Positions 1-4,905 of a stretch of 5,202 nucleotides of DNA are shown one piece after another; position 1 is the first letter of the stretch, and each line of letters opens with the position of its first letter. The translations under genes and the position numbers were made by a program. The notes below the pieces were generated by a model. The model had not been told where the DNA came from. It did not search any database and worked only from the letters and a program-made list of their open reading frames with translations. The stretch is taken from assembly GCA_009392075.1 (NCBI GenBank), contig VFHG01000027.1, positions 1-5,202 of the forward strand, in the 5' to 3' direction. The stretch is from SAR202 cluster bacterium (GTDB lineage: Bacteria > Chloroflexota > Dehalococcoidia > UBA3495).

Positions 1-1431
1 TTTGGCCTGTCTAATCCGCTCGTGACGCCGGTCTCGCATAGCGATAGGGACGATAGACCGGGCAAAGCGGCCTACCAGATCGGCATAAAAATCTTCGACT
101 GAGACCTTCAGTAGGTCTCGACTTATTCCGGGTTTCCGAACGACCTCGTCAGCCGTCTGTGCGGTGGTGCCTGCCATAAGGACCAACAGACTATCGATCT
201 CATCGTCTTCTAGTCCATTAGCTAAAAGGACAAGGATGTCCGCGCTCACCAGCCTCTCGCGGACTTGGTAAAAGACATCGCCTACCATCGTTTCCAAGAA
301 GAACCACTCTTCTAGGTCCTCTGGCGAGGGGAACGGCACACCAGGTTTCGAGGTGGCTGCCTCGAAATAAAATGCTCTGATATCGGCGGTGAGATAACGC
401 AGCAACTGGGGCATCGGATGAGCATAACCATCCGGGACTTCCATGTCGGCGTCCGCTGAGAAGTTCACCAAGACCCCGAGCATCTCGCCGATGGAGTCGG
501 GTCCTTTGCCGCTCGTTCCGACGGTGGTGCGGCCCCGCCTGCGGAGTCCTTCATCGAACCATGGCCGCAGCAGTTGAGTTTCCCTACGCAATTGGGCCTT
601 CAACGAGTCGGACTCGGTATGTGGTTCAGCCGTAGGGAAAATCACAGGGCAAGACCATCCCTCCTCGTCGGGGATATCGTCTTCAATTATGTCGGGATAG
701 TCGACCAGTGCGGGGGCGGCTGGCTGGTCCACCAATCCCAAGGTTTGGCGTAATACGTCGATCTGGACATCAGGGCGATTGGGCGGGCCCAACGGCCGAC
801 CCAACGGGAACGGCACCCACAATGCCCGAGGCGGCCGCACTGCTTCTGAGACTGGTCTGATCAGGCTCACCTGGACCGTCGCAATACCGGCGCCGCCTTC
901 GCTTACAGCACGTTCTATGTATTGAGAGAGTACGCCCACGGCGTAGGTGCAATTGGGTCAAACAGGTATGAGCAACACCAGATTAACGTGGTCTCCGAGA
1001 AGGAATTTTGAAACCTCAGTTGCGGCCTGTTCCATACGCTCGGGCGCCGTTGATCCCATGAAAGAATAATGCCAGTCCGCGACGGACCTAATCTCCTTGG
1101 AGCCAACCAAGGTCCTCAAGTGGTCCAGGGGAAAACAAACGTTCACATCTTGTTGGTATGCGCTGCGGTCAAAGTTCGTGCTGGAGTGCGTCATCGCCAG
1201 GTCTTTATAGGCGATATCGCCGGGTATGATGCGGTAATCGCCCTCGTGACCAGAAAATGGCCGGTCATCGGACCGGTGGATCGCAGCCGTTGTTACGATG
1301 GCGACCCGGGCGTCGGTCAACTTCGGGGCTTCTACCCAGGCAGTCTGTTCAAAAGGCGGGGAGTATCTCCGGCCTAACCGCTCCTTTAGACTCGCCTGTT
1401 CATTTGGATGAATATCTTCCCAACGGACCAT
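1..1431 (-). CDS. GrdB-like selenoprotein (glycine/sarcosine/betaine reductase selenoprotein B family), partial, in-frame UGA read as Sec
   Basis: The frame opens at ATG 1431-1429, meets one TGA at 960-958, and then stays open for 319 codons to the left edge, so 477 residues including Sec158 are visible and the C-terminus is missing. I translated the whole stretch by hand and found no other stop. The N-terminal 157 residues carry family landmarks: VAIVTTAAIHR (about 44-54), a GDYRIIPGD block, NVCFPLDHLR (about 97-106), ADWHYSFMGS, then LLIPV-U-PNC. Residues after the UGA continue the same domain (PPRALWVPFPLGRPLG, about 197-212). Known family members have Cys or Sec at this place, giving a CxxC/UxxC redox pair. 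GrdB proteins use Sec for reductive cleavage of amino-acid C-N bonds; the substrate here is unknown and GrdA/C/D are absent. Beyond about residue 230 lies an acidic, probably helical region with WSCPVIFPT and RRRGRTTVGTSG blocks. No good Shine-Dalgarno precedes the ATG; an in-frame TGA at 1461-1459 limits the start upstream. Confidence 0.85.
931..945 (-). promoter_or_regulatory. Candidate bacterial SECIS stem-loop downstream of the UGA
   Basis: In the mRNA, UACGCC (945-940) pairs perfectly with GGCGUA (936-931) around a GUG triloop (939-937). There are 18 nt between the UGA and the loop. The loop begins with G and contains U, which fits the general bSECIS model of a short stem, a small loop with an early G, and a UGA-to-loop distance of roughly 16-37 nt. 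A short lower helix is possible between AUUG (953-950) and CAAU (924-921). The element lies inside coding sequence, as bacterial SECIS elements do. Fold and SelB binding are inferred, not shown. Confidence 0.65.
958..960 (-). other. In-frame UGA, predicted selenocysteine codon (Sec158)
   Basis: The codon reads TGA on strand - between GTT (Val157) and CCC (Pro159), followed by Asn and Cys, giving U-P-N-C. Homologues of the GrdB-like family are known with Cys or Sec at this position. Coding similarity continues on both sides in the same frame, which a true stop would not explain. A bSECIS-like stem-loop follows at the right distance. A nonsense mutation is the main alternative. Confidence 0.85.
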
Positions 1432-1458
1432 AATTAGGGTTTCTCGCTTAAGTTCGAA

Positions 1459-1487
1459 TCAATATGGACTTGAAGGAGATGTGCCAA
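1459..1487 (-). promoter_or_regulatory. Possible proximal promoter of the GrdB-like gene
   Basis: On strand -, TTGGCA (1487-1482) is followed after 17 bp by TATTGA (1464-1459), which would start transcription about 20 nt before the ATG at 1431. The -35 is good (5 of 6) but the -10 is weak and lacks the final T. The two operator-associated promoter candidates further upstream (around 1800 and 1905) are alternatives. Confidence 0.25.
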
Positions 1488-1773
1488 GAGAAAATTAACC
1501 GCCGGGCCAACCGAACCATTCTATAACTAAAGGCAAGACCAACTATGATTTCGGTTAACCGGAGTCCATAGAAGCTGAATGGGGATTGTTTATATATCGT
1601 CTGCCGGTGCTCTCTAATTGAACTCTTTATTGCCGTTCATTGTTGTACAACGTAGAGGAGATTGATCCAGGAACTCTTAGGAAATCGGTCTCCACCCAAC
1701 GGGCCGTGGTAAAAGGGTGGACCGGGTAATTGTTTTAAGTTGGTATCACCATCGCGTATTGGCCGGCCGGGTG

Positions 1774-1805
1774 GTGAAACGTGTTTCACAATCTACCGGG
1801 CAATA
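1774..1805 (-). promoter_or_regulatory. Operator module A (32 bp): inverted repeat plus conserved tail
   Basis: On strand + it reads GTGAAAC-GT-GTTTCAC (7-bp perfect arms, 1774-1789), one base, then ATCTACCGGGCAATA (1791-1805). It matches module C at 27 of 32 positions. On strand - the tail gives TAGATT as a -10 candidate with TTCCCA 17 bp upstream, placing the palindrome at the start of transcription toward the GrdB-like gene. This is the usual geometry of a repressor operator. The binding protein is unknown. Confidence 0.6.
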
Positions 1806-1878
1806 GTTGTTATGGGAACTTCATAGGGGCATCGGTGCCCCCATCCAATTGTGAATATCTGTTGTCGGGATCTGATGT

Positions 1879-1910
1879 GTGACATCGATGTCACAGTCTA
1901 TCGAGGAATA
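1879..1910 (-). promoter_or_regulatory. Operator module B (32 bp), centred on a perfect 18-bp palindrome
   Basis: The core TGTGACATCGATGTCACA (1878-1895) is a perfect 18-bp palindrome, followed by GTCTATCGAGGAATA (1896-1910). It matches module A at 22 of 32 positions with identical internal spacing; the outer GTGA/TCAC are kept and the centre differs. On strand -, TTGGCC, 16 bp and TAGACT form a promoter candidate immediately before the palindrome. Its start is 105 bp from that of module A. Confidence 0.6.
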
Positions 1911-1955
1911 GAAAACGGCCAATTGCGGGCATAGAATAATCGCAGGTTGGTATAG

Positions 1956-3059
1956 TTAGCCCCACACTTTGCGTACGGTATCTACGACCAGTTCCAACTT
2001 CCGGCGTTGGTCTTCATCAGAAAGCAAATTACCCTCGGCAACTGAAGCGAACCCACACTGCGGGCTGAGTGCCAACTGATTAATTGGCAGGTATTTTGTT
2101 GCCTCGTCGATGCGGTGCAATATATCGTCTTGTTTTTCCAGCTGACCATGTTTAGTCGTTATCAAGCCCAATACCACCGTTTTTCCGCTGGGTACGAACC
2201 TAAGGGGATCGAACGCCCCTGCTCGGTCGCTGTCGTATTCCAACAAGAATCTGTCTACATTGAGCGACGAAAATACCTGCTCAGCTAGCCAGTCGTAACC
2301 GCCACTTCGTCCCCAACGGCTTCTCGAATTACCACGACAGATATGGATGGCTAGAGTTACATTTTCCTTAGAAACGGAATCGTAACATGCATTTTCGGCC
2401 GCAATGTCCGCCGCCAATCTCATATCAGGATCTTCCCCATTCCTTCGTAGCTGATCTAACCAATCTGCGCTTATGTAGTCAGTAAATCCCTCGTCGAGCT
2501 GGATGTAGGAAACTCCATCAGAAACGAGGGCGAGCATTTCACTCCGGACAATCTCCACCAGTTCTGCCAAGAACAACTCACGTGTAGCGTAGGCCTCGCT
2601 GGTAACTCCGTCTTTGTAGCCGCTTCTGGATATAGAAACAGGACTGGGCATGGTTATTTTGAAAGGGCCAGGGGAATGCCGCTTCAAAAATGATGATTCG
2701 TGCCCTGTTAATCGTTGAGTCTGGAGCAATTTGCTCGCCGCTATCTTCGACCGGCTCGGTTCGTCAACAATACTCCCATCTGGATTGTGCCATCGGAGGA
2801 TATTGTGATCGTCAATGAAGCCCTCTACTGCGTCAGCTAGATCAGACATCCACGCATCTCGACGCATCTCGCCATCACTAAACACTTCGATGCCGACTTG
2901 CTTCTGCATTGCCAACACGTCAATTATCGCCTCGTCTTCTAGCGAACGTAATTGTTCTAAACCTATCATGTCGGCTTTATAGGCCTGCCTTGCTTGTAGG
3001 AGTTCTGTGGGGCGCAACAGGCTTCCTACTTGGTCGGCTTTAAATTCCGGTTTCGGCAT
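1956..3059 (-). CDS. Cobalamin-independent methionine synthase-like (MetE C-terminal/YxjG-type) zinc methyl/alkyltransferase
   Basis: The 367-aa product is a single TIM-barrel-type domain about the size of the MetE C-terminal half and of YxjG- or epoxyalkane:CoM transferase-type relatives. Visible family blocks are VGSLLRP (11-17), SDGEMRRDAW (61-70), TMPSP (136-140), IQLDEG (186-191), HICRGN (239-244), LLEYDSDRAG (272-281), GLITTKHGQLE (298-308) and LSPQCGF (331-337). By analogy with MetE, His239, Cys241, Glu274 and Cys335 are the zinc ligands, all present. The family alkylates a zinc-bound thiolate; methyl donor and thiol acceptor here cannot be told from sequence, and methionine synthesis proper is uncertain since the MetE N-terminal half is absent. 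ATG 3059 is preceded by AGGTGG at a good distance. Modules A/B lie past its 3' end and C upstream. A cytosolic enzyme; no signal peptide. Confidence 0.9.
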   Translation of the reverse strand: MPKPEFKADQVGSLLRPTELLQARQAYKADMIGLEQLRSLEDEAIIDVLAMQKQVGIEVFSDGEMRRDAWMSDLADAVEGFIDDHNILRWHNPDGSIVDEPSRSKIAASKLLQTQRLTGHESSFLKRHSPGPFKITMPSPVSISRSGYKDGVTSEAYATRELFLAELVEIVRSEMLALVSDGVSYIQLDEGFTDYISADWLDQLRRNGEDPDMRLAADIAAENACYDSVSKENVTLAIHICRGNSRSRWGRSGGYDWLAEQVFSSLNVDRFLLEYDSDRAGAFDPLRFVPSGKTVVLGLITTKHGQLEKQDDILHRIDEATKYLPINQLALSPQCGFASVAEGNLLSDEDQRRKLELVVDTVRKVWG

Positions 3060-3144
3060 CTCTCCACCTACTCATTGCCACGATTTTGTTCTTTTACATT
3101 TTTCGACTATGGAACGAAGATAACAAAAATCGATGAACGAAAGA

Positions 3145-3177
3145 AAGGGCCACCGCACAACGCGAACGGTGACCCTT
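3145..3177 (-). promoter_or_regulatory. Leader hairpin of the MetE-like gene, possible attenuator
   Basis: On strand -, AAGGGUCACCG (3177-3167) pairs with CGGUGGCCCUU (3155-3145) over 11 pairs with an 11-nt loop, followed by UCUUUCGUUC. The one non-Watson-Crick position is a U·G wobble on strand - but a C/A mismatch on strand +, so the fold favours the leftward transcript. It lies between operator C and the MetE-like start, the position of a transcription attenuator. The U-tract is interrupted, so termination may be weak. Confidence 0.4.
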
Positions 3178-3189
3178 CTGTTGGGGTGA

Positions 3190-3221
3190 GTGACACGTGT
3201 GTCACCATCTACCTGGCGATA
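3190..3221 (-). promoter_or_regulatory. Operator module C (32 bp) upstream of the MetE-like gene
   Basis: On strand + it reads GTGACAC-GT-GTGTCAC (3190-3205, 7-bp perfect arms), one base, then ATCTACCTGGCGATA (3207-3221). It is 27/32 identical to module A, and the arm differences at positions 5 and 12 are compensatory, so symmetry is kept. On strand - the tail contains TAGATG just before the palindrome, consistent with an operator at the start of transcription of the MetE-like gene about 140 bp away. The hydrolase on the other side could also respond. Confidence 0.6.
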
Positions 3222-3325
3222 CAAATGCCAGACCTCTATCAGGAGATCGTGAGGGTTGTGATTTGCTTTCTGGTCCCGTGGTAACCTTAGTCACCTTTTC
3301 CGTTCCCAAGGAAGGAGGCGGACTT

Positions 3326-3370
3326 ATGTCCGGAGTTATAACCGAAAAGTCACCCGTTATAGAAACTTGA
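3326..3370 (+). CDS. Candidate 14-aa small ORF / leader peptide with strong Shine-Dalgarno
   Basis: ATG at 3326 encodes MSGVITEKSPVIET and ends at TGA 3368-3370. It is preceded by GGAAGGAGG (3310-3318) with a 7-nt gap, the strongest ribosome-binding site in the window, far better than those of the longer genes. The peptide shows no amino-acid run typical of an attenuator leader and I do not recognise it. It may be a regulatory uORF upstream of the hydrolase, a remnant of a decayed gene start, or chance. Confidence 0.3.
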   Translation: MSGVITEKSPVIET

Positions 3371-3392
3371 TGTTTTTCTATTCGAGTGGTGA

Positions 3393-3423
3393 TTGCGTTT
3401 CAGCTTGGAAGCCGTGCTATCCT
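3393..3423 (+). promoter_or_regulatory. Candidate promoter of the hydrolase gene
   Basis: TTGCGT (3393-3398) is followed after 19 bp by TATCCT (3418-3423), with an extended -10 TG at 3415-3416. Transcription would start near 3430, about 60 nt before the GTG at 3492. This would leave the 14-aa ORF upstream of the transcript. A degenerate GTGA-TTTCA half-similarity to the operators overlaps the -35, but is not strong enough to call. Confidence 0.3.
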
Positions 3424-3477
3424 GTCGCCACCAGTTACAATGAACCCAATACGGTCCGTTGAAACCTACCTTTTATC

Positions 3478-3483
3478 AAGGAG
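3478..3483 (+). promoter_or_regulatory. Shine-Dalgarno that fixes the hydrolase start at GTG 3492
   Basis: AAGGAG lies 8 nt before GTG 3492. An upstream in-frame TTG at 3459 would add 11 residues but has no ribosome-binding site and would place this AAGGAG inside the coding sequence. Confidence 0.75.
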
Positions 3484-3491
3484 TAACTATC

Positions 3492-4238
3492 GTGCCGATC
3501 TTTACCAATGGCGATGTCAGCATCCACTACGAAGAAGCAGGGTCCGGTTTCCCGCTTCTGGCCACACCCGGCGGGGGATTGAACTCCCTAGTCAGCAATT
3601 GGCCTGGCCAAGTGTTCGACGCCATGGAGGAGTTCAAGAACGATTTCCGCTGCATCACCATGGACCAGCGCAACGCCAACGGCGGCGAGTCTAGCGGGCC
3701 GGTCCCAGTCGACGATCCGTGGGGCGCATTCGCCGACGATCAACTGGCGTTATTGGACCACCTAGGCGTAGATAAGTTCTTGTTCATCGGATACTGCATC
3801 GGCGGCCCGTTTGCGCTAAAACTCATGGAACGGGCGCCTGAGCGAATCGTGGCCGGCGTGCTCTGCCAGCCGGTGGGCCACAATGCCAAGTTCCCTGATT
3901 CCATGTACGACTCCGGTCATGATCTTTGGGGGCCTGTGTTGTCCGACCGCCGGGACGACGTGACCATGGAGACCGTCGATGCCTACCTAAACAACCTCTA
4001 CCGCGTCGATTCAACCGACTTCGTTTACAGCGTGTCCCGCGACTTCGTGCGTACGTGTCAGACTCCGATGCTAGTCATGCCTGACAACACACCGTCGCAC
4101 TCGTACGAGGCTGCCATCGAAGTGATTGAATTGGCTCCAAATGCCGAGTCAACGGTTTATCCCTGGAAAGAAGACCCGGACATTTTGGCCAAGACCATCA
4201 ACCAAGTCCGCGATTACCTCAAGGCACATCAAGTTTAA
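3492..4238 (+). CDS. Alpha/beta hydrolase with Cys nucleophile (GYCIGG elbow)
   Basis: The 248-aa product starts at GTG with a clear AAGGAG. It shows the alpha/beta hydrolase order: N-terminal strand pair (IHYEEAGSG, 11-19), oxyanion-loop type TPGGG (25-29), CITMDQRNANGGES (54-67), then the nucleophile elbow FIGYCIGG (98-105) with Cys102 replacing the usual Ser. MDQRN followed by GCIGG-type elbows is a combination I associate with a poorly characterised hydrolase family; dienelactone hydrolase also uses Cys in a GYCxGG elbow. Asp198 and His203 in MPDNTPSH are the likely remaining triad members, and the C-terminal tail (YPWKEDPD) lacks the usual late His. The substrate is unknown; esters, thioesters or lactones are possible. 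No signal peptide. A strong terminator follows 31 nt after the stop, so it is probably monocistronic apart from any upstream small ORF. Confidence 0.88.
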   Translation: MPIFTNGDVSIHYEEAGSGFPLLATPGGGLNSLVSNWPGQVFDAMEEFKNDFRCITMDQRNANGGESSGPVPVDDPWGAFADDQLALLDHLGVDKFLFIGYCIGGPFALKLMERAPERIVAGVLCQPVGHNAKFPDSMYDSGHDLWGPVLSDRRDDVTMETVDAYLNNLYRVDSTDFVYSVSRDFVRTCQTPMLVMPDNTPSHSYEAAIEVIELAPNAESTVYPWKEDPDILAKTINQVRDYLKAHQV

Positions 4239-4269
4239 ACAGCGGACAGGCTCAGCGGAGAAACCAAAG

Positions 4270-4308
4270 CCCCCGGTCTTATTGAATAGGATCGGGGGTT
4301 TTTGTTTT
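4270..4308 (+). terminator. Intrinsic terminator after the hydrolase gene
   Basis: CCCCCGGTC (4270-4278) pairs with GATCGGGGG (4290-4298), and the pairing extends inward through TTAT/AATAG to about 13 pairs, with G·U wobbles on strand +. It is followed by TTTTTGTTTT (4299-4308). On strand - the wobbles become mismatches, which favours rightward use. Confidence 0.92.
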
Positions 4309-4401
4309 GGCTGCTCGCCAACGGACCCGGCACGAACCCATCCGACTGTGTATGCATCAAACACTTGCGAGAAACACCCACGTTTGAGTGCACGGGAAAA
4401 C

Positions 4402-4407
4402 TCTAAT
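4402..4407 (+). promoter_or_regulatory. Possible -10 element of the first cupin gene
   Basis: TCTAAT (4402-4407) ends 10 nt before ATG 4418, so a transcript starting around 4414 would be almost leaderless. No convincing -35 is seen at 16-18 bp. This supports the 4418 start over the GTG at 4388, which would overlap the element. Confidence 0.25.
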
Positions 4408-4417
4408 CGAATCAAAG

Positions 4418-4735
4418 ATGCACGATAAGAAAATGGCCGGAGGAGACGCAGTTCAAATCGCACCTCATGTTTACAAGGTTGTTCTGGAGAACGAGCATGT
4501 GAGGGTGTTGTACACCCGCACTGGACCCGGTGACAGTTCCGAGATGCACAGCCATCCCAACATGGTTGGTTACGCGATATCCGATTGCACGTGGGACCTT
4601 ACGGGCCCAGACGGCCCCACGGTCCTAGTACCAGTCAAAGCCGGTGAGACCTTTTACTTGGACGCGGTTGACCATTCCGCGCACGATGTCGGGACCACCG
4701 GTTCCCACGCTCTGTTGATCGAACTGAAGAAGTAG
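4418..4735 (+). CDS. Small single-domain cupin protein
   Basis: The 105-aa product has one cupin barrel. Motif 1 is seen as GDSSEMHSHPNMVGYAIS (38-55) with His44 and His46 as metal ligands; the usual Glu of motif 1 is absent. Motif 2 is AGETFYLDAVDHSAHDVG (75-92) with His86 and His89 as candidate third ligand. The ENEHVRVL (24-31) opening and HALLIELKK end are typical of short cupin proteins whose members are mostly uncharacterised metal-binding enzymes or sensors. Possible starts are GTG 4388, ATG 4418 and ATG 4433; none has a strong Shine-Dalgarno, and 4418 is chosen because an AT-rich -10-like box sits just upstream and the family domain begins after residue 10. It lies between two terminators, so it is probably its own transcription unit. 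The cytosolic function is unknown. Confidence 0.85.
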   Translation: MHDKKMAGGDAVQIAPHVYKVVLENEHVRVLYTRTGPGDSSEMHSHPNMVGYAISDCTWDLTGPDGPTVLVPVKAGETFYLDAVDHSAHDVGTTGSHALLIELKK

Positions 4736-4766
4736 GGTCCCGGAGCAATCCGCCGGATTGGAAAAA

Positions 4767-4826
4767 ACGGCAAATGCATAGGCCCCAGCTTTGAATTCAG
4801 ACGCTGGGGCCTTCTGCTTTTGCCGT
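4767..4826 (+). terminator. Extended, probably bidirectional, intrinsic terminator after the cupin
   Basis: AGGCCCCAGC (4780-4789) pairs perfectly with GCTGGGGCCT (4803-4812). After an internal loop, an outer stem ACGGCAAA (4767-4774) pairs with TTTGCCGT (4819-4826). On strand + the inner stem is followed by a U-rich TCTGCTTTT. On strand - the outer stem is followed by a run of six T (4767-4762), so it could also stop leftward transcription. Confidence 0.85.
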
Positions 4827-4867
4827 CAAAAATCGCGGCATCACCACACGTCTTACGTATGGTAAAG

Positions 4868-4897
4868 TTGCCCATCAGCTGAAGGTACACATAAAAT
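4868..4897 (+). promoter_or_regulatory. Candidate promoter for the second cupin-like gene
   Basis: TTGCCC (4868-4873), an 18-bp spacer and TAAAAT (4892-4897) form a good sigma-70-like promoter. Transcription would begin near 4904-4906, at or just before the first residues with cupin-family similarity. That implies a leaderless message or a downstream start at GTG 4945. Confidence 0.4.
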
Positions 4898-4905
4898 AGG
4901 TTCGC

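Larger units (their letters stand above)
1432..1955. other. 524-bp intergenic region rich in inverted repeats, no gene seen
   Basis: I found no convincing protein or RNA gene here. It holds operator modules A (1774-1805) and B (1879-1910), a GGGGCA/TGCCCC hairpin (1826-1841), an imperfect hairpin (1686-1724), perfect 10-bp palindromes CGGTTAACCG (1552-1561) and GTTGTACAAC (1642-1651), and an 8-bp GGCCGGCC site near 1761. If the leftward gene is transcribed from A or B, most of this becomes an untranslated leader of about 340-450 nt, long enough for structured regulatory RNA. I recognise no known riboswitch. Confidence 0.5.
3060..3491. other. Divergent intergenic region between the MetE-like and hydrolase genes
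   Basis: This 432-bp region separates two divergent genes. From left to right it holds the Shine-Dalgarno AGGTGG of the leftward gene (3064-3069), an AT-rich leader, a hairpin with U-rich trailer on strand - (3145-3177), operator module C (3190-3221), a 14-codon ORF with a strong Shine-Dalgarno (3326-3370) and a promoter candidate for the rightward hydrolase (3393-3423). Confidence 0.6.

Noticed and set aside
958..960. TGA as a genuine stop, leaving a 157-aa protein and a pseudogene tail
   Set aside because: The following 319 codons contain no other stop, continue the family similarity, place a Cys two residues after the next one (UxxC), and are preceded by the conserved LLIPV block; a decaying tail would normally collect stops.
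770..1106. Short leftward ORFs at 770-961 and 915-1106
   Set aside because: Both are in other frames of the GrdB-like gene and have low-complexity, Arg- or Ser-rich translations with no family features.
1069..1377. Rightward 102-aa ORF
   Set aside because: Antisense to the conserved N-terminal domain of the GrdB-like gene, no Shine-Dalgarno and no recognisable motif.
1469..1525. AAGGAG followed by ATG on strand + (15-codon ORF, MCQEKINRR...)
   Set aside because: The Shine-Dalgarno is only about 1-2 nt from the ATG and the ORF lies over the probable promoter of the leftward gene.
1739..1766. A fourth operator copy (TATCACCATC... near 1744)
   Set aside because: Only an 8-bp stretch (TCACCATC) matches module C; the left palindrome arm and the tail are missing.
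3030..3284. Rightward 84-aa ORF across the divergent promoter region
   Set aside because: It overlaps the start of the MetE-like gene antisense, the leader hairpin and operator C; the translation has no recognisable domain.
3326..3694. Reading the TGA at 3368 as a second Sec codon (followed by a Cys codon)
   Set aside because: The frame downstream is simply the out-of-frame shadow of the hydrolase gene and crosses its promoter and ribosome-binding site; there is no family similarity.
4126..4463. ORFs on both strands across the hydrolase terminator
   Set aside because: Their open frames come from the symmetrical terminator and AT-poor flanks; neither has a ribosome-binding site or domain.
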